In this document: piece after piece, positions 1-7,642 of the stretch
How positions within the stretch are numbered: the stretch's first letter is position 1
Layout of the letters: each line of letters starts with the position of its first letter
DNA from: JAVVHE01 sp032249695
Lineage (GTDB): Bacteria > Pseudomonadota > Alphaproteobacteria > Sphingomonadales > Sphingomonadaceae
Direction of reading: 5' to 3'
DNA: 64,000 nucleotides
Assembly (NCBI GenBank): GCA_032249695.1
Contig: JAVVHE010000003.1
Location: forward strand, 1 to 64,000
Program-made: the position numbers and the translations under genes
Notes under the pieces: generated by a model
What the model was told of the DNA's origin: nothing
Database searches by the model: none
What the model saw: the letters and a program-made list of their open reading frames with translations, nothing else

Positions 1-392
1 GCGCTTCGATAGAGCGGCGCCGCGTCGTTCAGCGCCACCCGCACTGCCGCCTCAACGCACGCCCACCTAATAACGGCGTGGACGAGGGTCGGTCGCATTT
101 AAATGGGGGGCTTGGCGCTATCCTCAAGTATCGCGCGAAGCAACTCGGTCGTCTCGCGCCATTCATCGCTCTGTAGCCTGAACAGCAGCGCCGCCTTGTT
201 TGGGGAATACTGGTAAAGCGATCCGACGCTCGCTCCGGCGGCCTCAGCTACCCGAGCCATCGTGAATCGCGCCGCGCCTTCGTTAGCCAAAACCTGAGCC
301 GCCGCCTGCAGCACTGCCTCAACCAGAGCAGCAGAGCGTGCCTGTTTAGGGTTCTTTCGCGTGGAAATTCTAGGACTTGCCTTCGTAGGCAT
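1..392 (-). pseudogene. TetR-family regulator, interrupted by an in-frame stop and cut by the window edge
   Basis: The ATG at 390-392, preceded by an AGAGAG-like ribosome site, opens a typical TetR DNA-binding domain with the helix-turn-helix core VAEAAGASVGSLYQY. Reading stops at a TAA at 99-101 after 97 codons. The same frame then continues without gap to base 1, and its translation (LVHAVIRW, then AAVRVALNDAAPLYR) looks like the ligand-domain start of the same TetR subfamily, where I would expect an Asp/Glu codon at the stop. Family members are near 190-210 residues. The most direct reading is a nonsense mutation in an otherwise recognisable repressor. A sequencing error is the alternative. 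It is divergent from the damaged methyltransferase and intact SDR gene that follow, which it probably once controlled. Confidence 0.7.
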
Positions 393-472
393 GCGCTCTC
401 TGCTCAATGCGAATTGGAAATATGACGGATCATTCGTATTTCTTCGTAGCGCGATGACGCTCCCAGATCCAA

Positions 473-1103
473 TTTGCTGAGGTCGATGCGATCGATCCCG
501 CCACGACACCTTCCGTCGCCGACTATTGGAACGGGCTTACCGGCGAAGACAAGGCACGGCTGGTGCGCAGCAAGGAAGATTATACGGAGTTCTACAGCCG
601 GATGAAGGACATTCCCCTCGCCGTGTCGCGTGAGACCGGCCTGCTGCTCTACATGCTGGCGCGCAATGCCCGTGCGACTTCGATTGTCGAGTTCGGCACC
701 TCGTTCGGACTGTCGACGCTCTATTCTCGCGGCCGCGCTACGGGACAATGGCGGTGGGCGCCTGATCACGAGCGAGTTCGAGCCGGGCAAGATCGCCCGC
801 CCGAAGAAGAACCTCGGGTCCGCAGGGCTCGCCGACCTGGTCGAGTTCCGCGAAGGAGACGCCCTTGAGACGCTTGGCCGCGACTTGCCGGAGAGCATCG
901 ACATCGTGCTCCTGGACGGTGCGAAGGGCCTCTATTCGGACATTCTCGATCGAGTGGAGAGCCGCCTGCGGCCAGGCGCGCTGATCGTGGCCGACAACGC
1001 CGATCTCTGCCCCGACTATGTCACTCGCGTGCGGGATCCAGAGCAGGGCTATCTGTCCCTTCCTGTCGCCCAAGACGTCGAGCTTTCGATGAAGGTCGGC
1101 TGA
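473..1103 (+). pseudogene. Class I SAM-dependent O-methyltransferase, 5'-truncated and frameshifted
   Basis: Homology begins at about base 473 (FAEVDAIDP) with no start codon in frame before GTG 563. It runs through ADYWNGLT, DIPLAVSRETG and the SAM-binding strand IVEFGTSFGLSTLYS to base 727. The family continues AAALRDNGGGRLITSEF, which here is found only in the next frame from base 729, so one extra base at about 728 breaks the gene. The second frame ends at 1103 after VLLDGAKGLY and IVADNAD, both typical of O-methyltransferases. The missing N-terminus and the frameshift are independent lesions, which argues for a true pseudogene. It lies between a broken TetR gene and an intact SDR gene. 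Confidence 0.75.
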
Positions 1104-1130
1104 GCGCTGTCCCGCTTCAGGAGAATCACC

Positions 1131-2012
1131 ATGCACGTTTTCGTCACCGGTGCCACCGGCTGGGTCGGCTCAGCCATCGTCGCCGATCTGATAGCCGCCG
1201 GGCACCAAGTCACCGGTCTCTCGCGCACCGCGGAGAAGGGCCTGGCACTCGGCGCGGCCGGTGCCCGCGTGCTCCGGGGCTCCCTTGCTGAGGTGGACGT
1301 CCTCGCCGAGGCCGCCGCGTCCGCCGACGCAGTGATCCACACCGCGTTCGACTTCTCCAACTTCCCTGCGGGGGCGGGGGAGGATCGTCGTGCGATCGAG
1401 GCGATGGGCCGCGCGCTCGAAGGGTCCAAGCGGCCGATGCTCGTCACCTCCGGGCTCGCCAAGATTGCCTCGGGGCGCCTTGTCACCGAGAGGGACAAGC
1501 CCGACGCCAACTTCGCCCGGCAGTCTGAGGCTGCGGCAGAGGTGGTGCGCGAGCGAGGCGGGCGCATCGCGACGATCCGTCTGGCGCCCTCCGTCCACGG
1601 CGTCGGGGAAACGCATGGCTTCGTGCCGTATTTGATCGGGCTGGCGAAGCGGACCGGCGTTTCGGCCTATATCGGCGACGGGGCCAACCGCTGGGCCGGC
1701 GTTCATCGGCTGGATGCTGCACGGCTCTATCGGCTGGCGCTCGAACAGGGGATAACCGAGACCGCTTACCATGCTGCCGCGGACGAGGGCGTGCCGTTCC
1801 GGGAAATCGCGGCCGTCATTGGCAGGGTCCTGGGCGTACCGATCGAGCCGCGGGACCGCGAGCATTTCGGCTGGCTCGCCGATTTCGCTGCCGAAGACAT
1901 GGCAGCGTCGAGCGAGCGCACGCGAGAGGTGACCGGTTGGAAGCCGTCCGGGCCCGACCTACTCTCCGACATTGCTCAACCCGGATATTACGCCCCCTTA
2001 TTCCTGCGGTGA
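1131..2012 (+). CDS. SDR-family NAD(P)-dependent epimerase/dehydratase-like oxidoreductase
   Basis: A 293-residue protein with an N-terminal Rossmann glycine motif (TGATGWVG, residues 7-14), typical of extended or atypical short-chain dehydrogenases acting on NAD(P)-bound sugars or carbonyl compounds. The start is supported by AGGAG 8 bases before ATG 1131. The middle carries VTSGLAK in place of a classical Ser-Tyr-Lys triad, and a C-terminal substrate part is present, so the length is normal for the NAD-dependent epimerase/dehydratase group. The exact substrate cannot be read. It follows the damaged methyltransferase by 27 bases and was probably in one unit with it. It is the only apparently intact member of the TetR / methyltransferase / SDR trio. 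Confidence 0.8.
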   Translation: MHVFVTGATGWVGSAIVADLIAAGHQVTGLSRTAEKGLALGAAGARVLRGSLAEVDVLAEAAASADAVIHTAFDFSNFPAGAGEDRRAIEAMGRALEGSKRPMLVTSGLAKIASGRLVTERDKPDANFARQSEAAAEVVRERGGRIATIRLAPSVHGVGETHGFVPYLIGLAKRTGVSAYIGDGANRWAGVHRLDAARLYRLALEQGITETAYHAAADEGVPFREIAAVIGRVLGVPIEPRDREHFGWLADFAAEDMAASSERTREVTGWKPSGPDLLSDIAQPGYYAPLFLR

Positions 2013-2044
2013 GCCGCTAGGGGACTCGCGGTTTTGGACCGAAA

Positions 2045-2120
2045 TGGTGCCGGGTGCCGGACTCGAACCGGCGACCTACCGCTTACAAGGCGGTTGCTCT
2101 ACCAACTGAGCTAACCCGGC
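2045..2120 (-). tRNA. tRNA-Thr (anticodon TGT)
   Basis: The complementary strand reads as a full cloverleaf. The 7-bp acceptor stem is GCCGGGT/ACCCGGC, the D arm contains AGTTGGTA, the anticodon stem ACCGC/GCGGT holds the loop CTTGTAA (anticodon TGT, codon ACA), and the T arm contains GGTTCGAGTCC. The 3' CCA is encoded in the DNA. It sits downstream of hemJ and the SDR gene, both of which end toward it. Confidence 0.97.
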
Positions 2121-2133
2121 GGCGCCGCGCCTC

Positions 2134-2592
2134 TTAGCGGACGAACGGCTTCACCACCACCAGGATGACGATCGCCACGGTCAGCACCGCGGGAATCTCG
2201 CCGGTGCGCCGGAAGAACAGCTCGGTCTTGGGCCGCTCGCCGCGGCTCATCCGGCGGCCGATCGGGATCAGCCAGTGGTGGTAGGCGGTCATCAGCACGA
2301 CAAGCGCGATCTTGATGTGCAGCCAGCCCTGGCCCGCGAAGCCATAGCTGACCGCAGCAGCCAGCCCCAGCACCCACACCGCGACGAACGCGGGCGTCAG
2401 GATCACCTTGCGCAGCAGCCCCAACCGCTCGCTCCAGCGCGCTTCCTCGGGTGAGCCGGGCGGGGTCGCGGCCATGTAGGCGAGGTGGCGCGACAGGATC
2501 AGCAGCCCGGCGACCCAGAAGATGACGAAAATGACGTGCGCGGCCTTCACCCACAGATAGGCGTCGCCCAGCCATCCGGCCCAGCTGCTCAT
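2134..2592 (-). CDS. hemJ: HemJ-type protoporphyrinogen IX oxidase (UPF0093/CopD-like membrane protein)
   Basis: A 152-residue inner-membrane protein with four predicted membrane helices (around residues 14-35, 62-85, 88-107 and 131-150). The first helix has the conserved histidine in KAAHVIFVIFWVAG, and a second conserved area is YHHWLIPIGRRM. HemJ converts protoporphyrinogen IX to protoporphyrin IX in heme synthesis in many alphaproteobacteria. Its start overlaps the hemE stop by 4 bases (ATGA), so the two are cotranscribed with hemE first. That context, two consecutive late heme-pathway steps, favours HemJ over a generic CopD-like protein. Confidence 0.88.
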   Translation of the reverse strand: MSSWAGWLGDAYLWVKAAHVIFVIFWVAGLLILSRHLAYMAATPPGSPEEARWSERLGLLRKVILTPAFVAVWVLGLAAAVSYGFAGQGWLHIKIALVVLMTAYHHWLIPIGRRMSRGERPKTELFFRRTGEIPAVLTVAIVILVVVKPFVR

Positions 2593-3608
2593 GCTTTCGC
2601 CCCGCGAACGCGCGCCAGCAGCCGTTCCACATTCGGAATCGGGGTCTGCGGCACGCAGCCATGGCCCAGATTGACCACGTGCGGCCGGCCGCGGAGTGCA
2701 GCCACGCAGCGGTCGACGGCTGCGTCGAGCGCCGATCCGCCGGCGACGAGCGCCATGTTATCGACGTTCCCCTGCACCGGCAGTCCGGCGGGCAGCGCCT
2801 CGTGCGCGTCTGCCGGGTCGATCGTTTCGTCGATCGCCAGCGCGTCGACGCGGGTCTCATGCGCGTAGCGGACGATGCCTGCGCCTGCCCCGCGCGGGAA
2901 GCCGATGATCGGCGTCCCGGGATGCCGCGCCTTCAGGCGCTCGACGATCGCACGAGTCGGGCCGACCACCCAGCGATCGAACTCGCTGCTTGCCAGCGCG
3001 CCCGCCCAGCTGTCGAACAGCTTCACTGCTTCGGCCCCGGCCGCGATCTGGCCGGAGAGATAGTCGACCGTCGCGTCGACGATCAGGTCGATGATCCGCC
3101 CGAACCGCACCGGGTCGCTATAGGCGAGGATCCGCGCCGGGTCGCGGTCGCCCTCGCCCGCGACCATATAGCTCGCGACGGTCCAGGGCGAGCCGGCGAA
3201 GCCGATCAGCGTCACGTCCGTCGCCAGCGAGCGCGACAGGCGGCCGACGGTCTCCCAAACCGGCTCGAAACGCTCATGGGCTGGCGTCAGCATCTCCAGC
3301 GCCGCGTGCTCAAGCGTCGGAACGAGGCGCGGCCCCTCGCCTTCGACGAAGCTCAGCTCCTGGCCCATCGCGTGCGCGACGACGAGGATGTCCGAAAACA
3401 GGATCGCCCCGTCCATCCGGAAGCGCCGGATCGGCTGCAGCGTGATCTCCTCGGCGCGCTCGGGCACGTAGACCATGTTCAGGAACCCGCCCGCCTCGCT
3501 CCGCAGCGCGCGATATTCGGGGAGATAGCGACCGGCCTGGCGCATCAGCCATACGGGCGGCGGATCGCGCCGCTCGCCGCAGAGCACGTCGAGAAGCGGC
3601 CCGGCCAT
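2589..3608 (-). CDS. hemE: Uroporphyrinogen decarboxylase
   Basis: A 339-residue cytoplasmic enzyme that removes four carboxyl groups from uroporphyrinogen III to give coproporphyrinogen III. The N-terminal signature PVWLMRQAGRYLPEYR (residues 18-33) contains the substrate-binding arginines. The second signature GFAGSPWTVASYM and the C-terminal NLGHGCVPQTP are intact. The ATG at 3606-3608 was chosen because the family begins just before LLDVL. The frame is open a further 87 codons upstream, but that part is unlike HemE and lies in the gene-free segment discussed as a possible origin. No strong ribosome site is visible. It overlaps hemJ downstream. Location next to the origin is a recurring trait of hemE in alphaproteobacteria. 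Confidence 0.96.
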   Translation of the reverse strand: MAGPLLDVLCGERRDPPPVWLMRQAGRYLPEYRALRSEAGGFLNMVYVPERAEEITLQPIRRFRMDGAILFSDILVVAHAMGQELSFVEGEGPRLVPTLEHAALEMLTPAHERFEPVWETVGRLSRSLATDVTLIGFAGSPWTVASYMVAGEGDRDPARILAYSDPVRFGRIIDLIVDATVDYLSGQIAAGAEAVKLFDSWAGALASSEFDRWVVGPTRAIVERLKARHPGTPIIGFPRGAGAGIVRYAHETRVDALAIDETIDPADAHEALPAGLPVQGNVDNMALVAGGSALDAAVDRCVAALRGRPHVVNLGHGCVPQTPIPNVERLLARVRGAKA

Positions 3609-3891
3609 TAGCTGATCTGAGATTCTAGAGAATCGAAGTGAGTGGTAGGGGGCATGGATGACGGGGATTAGCCGCCCCGCCCCGATCCGCCAACAGGCGG
3701 AACCAAGTGGGGCGCCGCGTGCGCCCACGAGTCGCCGTGAAGCGTCCACAGCTTTCCAATCGGGTCGCCGGAACCGTCCACCTGTGGGCGGTTTGATGAC
3801 GGTTTGGTGGCGGCATCCCGCCGCTGTGGCTTGCGGTGGCTTGCGCCGTGGGCCTAAGCCCCTGCGCACCGGTTGCCCACAGGGTCCCTCA
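3609..3891. other. Candidate chromosomal replication origin (oriC) between hemE and ppsR
   Basis: A gene-free 283 bp segment from which hemE and ppsR diverge. In Caulobacter and Rickettsia the origin lies beside hemE at a similar junction. The sequence shows a perfect palindrome GATTCTAGAGAATC (3621-3634) with two GANTC sites, a third GANTC (GAGTC, 3729-3733), and DnaA-box-like cores: GCGTCCACA (3742-3750), an inverse TGTGGGCGG (3783-3791) and TTGCCCACA (3873-3881, 7 of 9 to the consensus TTATCCACA). It also holds two short tandem repeats: CGGTTTGATGA/CGGTTTGGTGG (3789-3810) and GTGGCTTGCG twice (3826-3845). The most AT-rich part is 3609-3637. No perfect DnaA box and no TTAA-N7-TTAA CtrA site is seen. 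It also carries the promoters of both flanking genes. Confidence 0.55.
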
Positions 3892-4716
3892 GTGCCCCGC
3901 CTTCACGTCCATCTCGTGTCCGATTCCACCGGTGAGACGCTGAATGCTCTCGCGAGCGCGGGGCTTGCGCAATTCGATCAGGTGGATGCGGTGCGCCATT
4001 TCTGGCCGATGATCCGCGCGCGCGGCCAGCTCGATCGCGTGCTCGCCGATATCGAGCGGCGGCCGGGGCTGGTCCTTTACACGCTGGTGGCCGGCGCACT
4101 GCGCGAGCGGCTCGAGGAGACGACGCGCCGCCTCGGCGTGGTGGCGGTGCCGGTGCTCGATCCAGTCATCAATGCACTCGGCCACGTTCTGGGCCAGGGG
4201 CCGGTCGCGCGGCCGGGGCGTCAGCATGTGATGGACGCAGCCTATTTCGCGCGCGTGGCGGCGATCGACTACACGATGGGCCACGATGACGGCCAAGGCG
4301 CCGAGGATTGGGAGGTGGCCGACATCGTCCTCGCCGGCGTCAGCCGTACCTCCAAAACCCCGACAAGCATTTATCTCGCCAACCGCGGCTACAAGACTGC
4401 GAATATCCCGCTGGTGCCGCAGTCGCCGCCGCCCAAATCGCTGTTCGCGCTGAAGAAGCCGCTGGTCGTGGGGCTGACGACGCATCCCGAGCGGTTGATC
4501 CAGGTGCGGCGCAACCGGCTGATCCACCTCGGCCAGACGCCATCGACGGATTATGTCGACGAAGCGAAGGTCAGCGCCGAGGTGGCCTACGCGCGGCGGC
4601 TGTTCGCCGACAACGGCTGGCCGGTCATCGACGTTACGCGCCGCTCGATCGAGGAGACCTCGGCCGCGATCATCAACCTGTTGCAGGAGCGGGCGGAAGC
4701 AGCCAACGGGGCCTGA
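3892..4716 (+). CDS. ppsR: Pyruvate phosphate dikinase / PEP synthase regulatory protein (DUF299)
   Basis: A bifunctional serine/threonine kinase and pyrophosphorylase family that switches PEP synthase or pyruvate phosphate dikinase off and on by ADP-dependent phosphorylation. The diagnostic features are the N-terminal VSDSTGETLNALA and the phosphate-binding motif GVSRTSKTPTSIYLA. GTG 3892 is chosen because it gives 274 residues beginning LHVHLVSDSTGE, the usual length. The longer frame from ATG 3658 would run through the intergenic segment. It is the first of the rightward genes ppsR-maf-coaE, an order conserved beside alphaproteobacterial origins. The maf start lies 4 bases after its stop, so the two are probably cotranscribed. 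Confidence 0.9.
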   Translation: MPRLHVHLVSDSTGETLNALASAGLAQFDQVDAVRHFWPMIRARGQLDRVLADIERRPGLVLYTLVAGALRERLEETTRRLGVVAVPVLDPVINALGHVLGQGPVARPGRQHVMDAAYFARVAAIDYTMGHDDGQGAEDWEVADIVLAGVSRTSKTPTSIYLANRGYKTANIPLVPQSPPPKSLFALKKPLVVGLTTHPERLIQVRRNRLIHLGQTPSTDYVDEAKVSAEVAYARRLFADNGWPVIDVTRRSIEETSAAIINLLQERAEAANGA

Positions 4717-4720
4717 CGCG

Positions 4721-5320
4721 ATGCTGCTGATCCTCGCCTCAACCAGTGCCAGCCGCAAGGCGATGCTGCGTGCAGCCGGCGTGCCATTCGAGGTGCAGGC
4801 GCCCGGTGTCGACGAGGACGAGGTCCGCGAGGCGCTCAAGGCCGAGGGGGAGGGCAAGCCCGCCAGGGTCGCGGAGACTCTGGCCGAGCACAAGGCGCTG
4901 CGCGTCAGCCGCCGCTTCCCCGATGCGCTGGTTCTGGGATCGGACCAGGTGCTGGCGCTGCCGGGCGACGTGATGTTCGAGAAGCCGCAGAATCTGGCCG
5001 AAGCGGGCGAGCAGCTGCGGCAGCTGCGCGGACGCGACCACTGGCTGATCTCGGCTGCTGCGCTGGCGTGCGGCGGCGCGGTCGTATGGCGCACGGTCGA
5101 CGAGGCGCGAATGCAGATGCGCGACTTCTCCGACGCGTTCCTAGAGCGCTATCTCGCGGTCGGCGGGCCAGAATTGCTGACAAGCGTCGGCGGCTATCAG
5201 CTGGAAGCGCTGGGCGGGCAGCTGTTCCTGAAGGCCGACGGTGACCACTTCACCGTGCGCGGCCTGCCGTTGCTTCCCGTTCTGGACGAGCTGCGGCGGC
5301 GCGGCGTGTTGAGCGAGTGA
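4721..5320 (+). CDS. maf: Maf/YceF-family nucleoside triphosphate pyrophosphatase
   Basis: A 199-residue house-cleaning enzyme that hydrolyses non-canonical or modified nucleoside triphosphates to monophosphates. It opens with LILASTSASRKAMLRAAG (residues 2-19), the phosphate-binding segment of the family, and later has VLGSDQVL with the catalytic aspartate and SVGGYQLEALGGQLF. Start ATG 4721 follows the ppsR stop by 4 bases. The same frame is open further upstream inside ppsR, but that extension is not family sequence. In many alphaproteobacteria the next gene is aroE. Here aroE is absent and coaE follows after 245 bases. Confidence 0.9.
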   Translation: MLLILASTSASRKAMLRAAGVPFEVQAPGVDEDEVREALKAEGEGKPARVAETLAEHKALRVSRRFPDALVLGSDQVLALPGDVMFEKPQNLAEAGEQLRQLRGRDHWLISAAALACGGAVVWRTVDEARMQMRDFSDAFLERYLAVGGPELLTSVGGYQLEALGGQLFLKADGDHFTVRGLPLLPVLDELRRRGVLSE

Positions 5321-5565
5321 GGAGTGTTTGTGACCTGGGTCCGGCCGGGTTGCAGCGCTGAAGCTGAAATCTTGCAGCGTGGCGACGGACAGTTGCACAA
5401 CGTTCTAATCTGTTTCTCCCCACGAGGAGACGAGGGGAGGCTTTCTCAGCCTGTCCGATCACGACATCCGGCTCGGCAGGCTCTGCCAAACGGATGAGTT
5501 TGACAGCGTCATCGAAGCCAAGGGCACGCCGGTGCTTGTCATCCCCAGCGTCGGAGCAGCAGCCG
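5321..5565 (+). other. Gap between maf and coaE, where aroE would be expected
   Basis: This is 245 bases with no convincing gene. A GTG at 5331 opens 58 codons (VTWVRPGC onward, ending near 5507) with no recognised family. A second frame, with no start codon, reads LSDHDIRLGR then AKGTPVLVIPSVGA and ends at a TGA at about 5588, inside coaE. In related genomes maf is commonly followed by the shikimate dehydrogenase gene aroE. I see no aroE homology left, so this looks like a deletion or rearrangement scar. Confidence 0.35.
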
Positions 5566-6198
5566 GTGAGGAGTCGGCGAACCGCTGATCCACCCCGCAG
5601 GCGACGGATTCTTGGCCTCACCGGCTCGATCGGGATGGGCAAGTCGACCGTGGCTGCGATGTTCCGGCGGGCGGGGGTGCCGGTGTTCGATGCCGATGCG
5701 GCGGTGCGCGCGCTGCAGGGGCCGGGCGGGCGGGCGCTTCCGCTCATCGAAGCTGCGTTTCCGGGCGTCACCTCGGCAGCCGGGGTCGACCGGGCGGCGC
5801 TCGGTGCGCGCGTGTTCGGCGATCCGCACGCGCTCCGGCTGCTGGAGGCGATCATGCATCCGCTCGCCGCAGCCGAGCGCCGGGCGTTCCTGAAGCGCCA
5901 CGCGCGCGCGCCGCTCGTGGTGCTCGACATTCCGCTGCTGTTTGAAACCGGGGGCGACCGGCATTGCGATCTGGTGGCGGTGGTCAGCGCCCCGGCGCGC
6001 GTGCAGCGAGCGCGCGTGCTCGGCCGCCCGGGCATGAGCGCGGCGAGGTTCGCCGCGGTGTTGTCGCACCAGCTGCCCGATACGGAGAAGCGTGCGCAGG
6101 CGGATGTCGTCATCCCCACCGGCCGGGGCCGCCGCGCCACGCTGCAGGCGGTGCGCCGGCTGCTGCGCCAGCTTGGCCTGCCGCCGCGCCGCGCGTAG
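5566..6198 (+). CDS. coaE: Dephospho-CoA kinase
   Basis: Catalyses the last step of coenzyme A synthesis, phosphorylating the 3'-hydroxyl of dephospho-CoA with ATP. The P-loop GLTGSIGMGKST (residues 17-28) and the following VFDADAAVRAL are diagnostic, and PLVVLDIPLLFE is the family's lid/substrate segment. GTG 5566 gives 210 residues. It still adds about 14 residues before the usual family start at ILGLTG, and an even longer frame opens at ATG 5494, so the exact start is uncertain. The C-terminus is arginine-rich. In related genomes dnaQ and secB usually follow. Here a cyclophilin gene follows after 9 bases. Confidence 0.88.
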   Translation: MRSRRTADPPRRRRILGLTGSIGMGKSTVAAMFRRAGVPVFDADAAVRALQGPGGRALPLIEAAFPGVTSAAGVDRAALGARVFGDPHALRLLEAIMHPLAAAERRAFLKRHARAPLVVLDIPLLFETGGDRHCDLVAVVSAPARVQRARVLGRPGMSAARFAAVLSHQLPDTEKRAQADVVIPTGRGRRATLQAVRRLLRQLGLPPRRA

Positions 6199-6207
6199 GC
6201 TCAGCCC

Positions 6208-6846
6208 ATGCTCCGCCTCCTCCTCCTCCTCGCCGCCCTCGCGCTCGCCCCCTCGCCCCCATCCGCGCAGGTCGTCGACAACGGCACGATCCCGCCAAAC
6301 TCTCTGGCCGAGAAATCGCGCGTGCGGATCGAGACGAGCGCTGGGCCGATCACCGTCGAGGTCGATGTGCGCCACGCTCCGGTCACCGCGAAGAACTTCC
6401 TGCGCTACGTCGATGCGCGCCGCTATGACGGCGCGGTTTTCTATCGGGCGCTGAAACTGCTGCCCGATGGCTCGGCAGGGCTGGTGCAGGGCGGCATCCG
6501 CGACGCGCGTAAGCTCTACCCGGCGATCAGGCACGAGCCGACGACCGAGACCGGGCTGACGCACGACGACGGCGCGATCTCGATGGCACGCGCCGCGCCC
6601 GGGAGCGCCCAGGCGGACTTCTTTCTGATCGTCGGCAAGGTTCCCTCGCTTGACGCCGACGCCAAGACGAGCGGTGACAACCAAGGGTTCGCAGCTTTTG
6701 GCCATGTGGTGGACGGCATGGAAACCGTGCGGAAAATACTGGGGCAGCCGACCGACCCCAACAGGGGTGAGGGCGTGATGAAAGGGCAGATGCTCACCGA
6801 GCCGGTCAAGATCATCAGCGCCCGGCGGGACGGAGAGGGCGTTTAG
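6208..6846 (+). CDS. Periplasmic cyclophilin-type peptidyl-prolyl cis-trans isomerase
   Basis: 212 residues with a hydrophobic signal peptide (residues 1-20, cleavage probably after PPSAQ), then a cyclophilin fold. Visible family segments are ITVEVDVRHAPVTAKNFLRYVD, VQGGIRDAR, the loop GAISMARAAPGSAQADFFLIVG that forms the proline-binding site, and FGHVVDGMETV. It should speed proline isomerisation during folding of exported proteins. The catalytic-site arginine region differs from classical cyclophilins (YRALKLLPDG), as in many divergent bacterial members. It follows coaE by 9 bases and may share its transcript. Confidence 0.85.
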   Translation: MLRLLLLLAALALAPSPPSAQVVDNGTIPPNSLAEKSRVRIETSAGPITVEVDVRHAPVTAKNFLRYVDARRYDGAVFYRALKLLPDGSAGLVQGGIRDARKLYPAIRHEPTTETGLTHDDGAISMARAAPGSAQADFFLIVGKVPSLDADAKTSGDNQGFAAFGHVVDGMETVRKILGQPTDPNRGEGVMKGQMLTEPVKIISARRDGEGV

Positions 6847-7057
6847 AGCCTCATGACGCGAAAAATTGCGAGCGGTCCCGCGTCAGACGGCATGCTGAAT
6901 TTCTAACTGACGCCCAGCCCAGCAAGCACGATATTACGCGTGCGCTTTTCGGGAATGCAGAGCGCGGCAAGGTTGCAATAATTCGGAATTAGCTCCTCAT
7001 CGCGAGCCATATCGAGATCCCGGAAGGAGCGTCAGACTGGCGTGGCAGGAATGCCCG

Positions 7058-7429
7058 TCAGCCGCACCAGCCCGGCTTAGGGAAGGCGCCCGCGCCGCGC
7101 TGGATCCAGCTGCCCGCTTCGTTGCGCCACCAGCCGCCCTGCGGGATCGTGGCGTGGACCTGGCACGCAGCGGCGGCGGCGACGTCCTGCACCGATACGC
7201 CGCGCTGCACGGCAAGGTCGGTGTATGCCGCGCGACGCTTAATGTTGATCTGGTCCACGCGCGCCTTCAGGTCCGCCCCGCCGCCACCGCGCAGCGCAAG
7301 ATACCCGTCGGCGCCCTCGCCAACTGTGCCCGCGGACAGCGCGGCTGCGACCATCGCGTCCTGCGCGCTGACGCCGAGCGGCGCGGCGCAAAGCAGGGCG
7401 GCGGCGATGCAGGCGGCTCGGGCGTTCAT
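7058..7429 (-). CDS. ydbL: YdbL-family (DUF1318) periplasmic protein
   Basis: 123 residues with a signal peptide ending near GVSAQ and a DUF1318 core. The conserved helical segment VDQINIKRRAAYTDLAVQRGV is clear. The C-terminus WWRNEAGSWIQRGAGAFPKPGWCG is longer than in the E. coli protein and has two Trp-rich stretches. It is the last gene of a ydbH-ynbE-ydbL unit, and its ATG overlaps the ynbE stop by 4 bases. In E. coli YdbL is thought to modulate the YdbH-YnbE bridge that moves phospholipids to the outer membrane. The role here is inferred from that gene order. Confidence 0.82.
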   Translation of the reverse strand: MNARAACIAAALLCAAPLGVSAQDAMVAAALSAGTVGEGADGYLALRGGGGADLKARVDQINIKRRAAYTDLAVQRGVSVQDVAAAAACQVHATIPQGGWWRNEAGSWIQRGAGAFPKPGWCG

Positions 7430-7611
7430 TGCGGCTTCCTCGTAGGGAACAGGTCGGGGTTCTGCGTGATCAGGCCTTGCACGTCGCGCTCCAGCTTCAC
7501 GACAACCTCCTGCTTGATGTTCACGTTGAGGTTGATCTCGATGGGCTTGTCCGGCGCCCGCAGCTGGACACAGGCGCACAGACCGAGCGGGAGCAGGGGG
7601 ATAAATCGCAT
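7426..7611 (-). CDS. ynbE: YnbE-family outer-membrane lipoprotein
   Basis: A 61-residue lipoprotein. The start MRFIPLLPLGLCAC gives a short signal with a lipobox-like LCAC, where the second cysteine fits better as the lipidated residue. An ATG-free extension upstream to 7635 is possible but unneeded. The mature part contains INLNVNIKQEVVVKLERDVQ, the beta-strand/helix segment typical of YnbE. In E. coli YnbE oligomerises at the outer membrane and docks with the C-terminus of the AsmA-like bridge YdbH. It lies between ydbH (31 bases upstream) and ydbL (4-base overlap), exactly the E. coli arrangement. Confidence 0.85.
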   Translation of the reverse strand: MRFIPLLPLGLCACVQLRAPDKPIEINLNVNIKQEVVVKLERDVQGLITQNPDLFPTRKPQ

Positions 7612-7642
7612 CGCTGCCGCTGCGGCCCTGGGCATGGAACTG

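Noticed and set aside
3658..3891. Upstream extension of ppsR from ATG 3658 (78 codons)
   Set aside because: The extension is not family sequence, runs through the candidate origin, and would make the protein far longer than normal.
6854..6889. Possible hairpin TGACGCG...CGCGTCA after the cyclophilin gene
   Set aside because: The loop is long (about 18 bases) and no T tract follows. Too weak to call a terminator.
6903..7010. Minus-strand frame of 35 codons (MARDEELIPNYCNLAALC...) between the PPIase and ydbL genes
   Set aside because: No ribosome site, very short and no recognised family, so not called as a gene. It could be a remnant and deserves a homology search.
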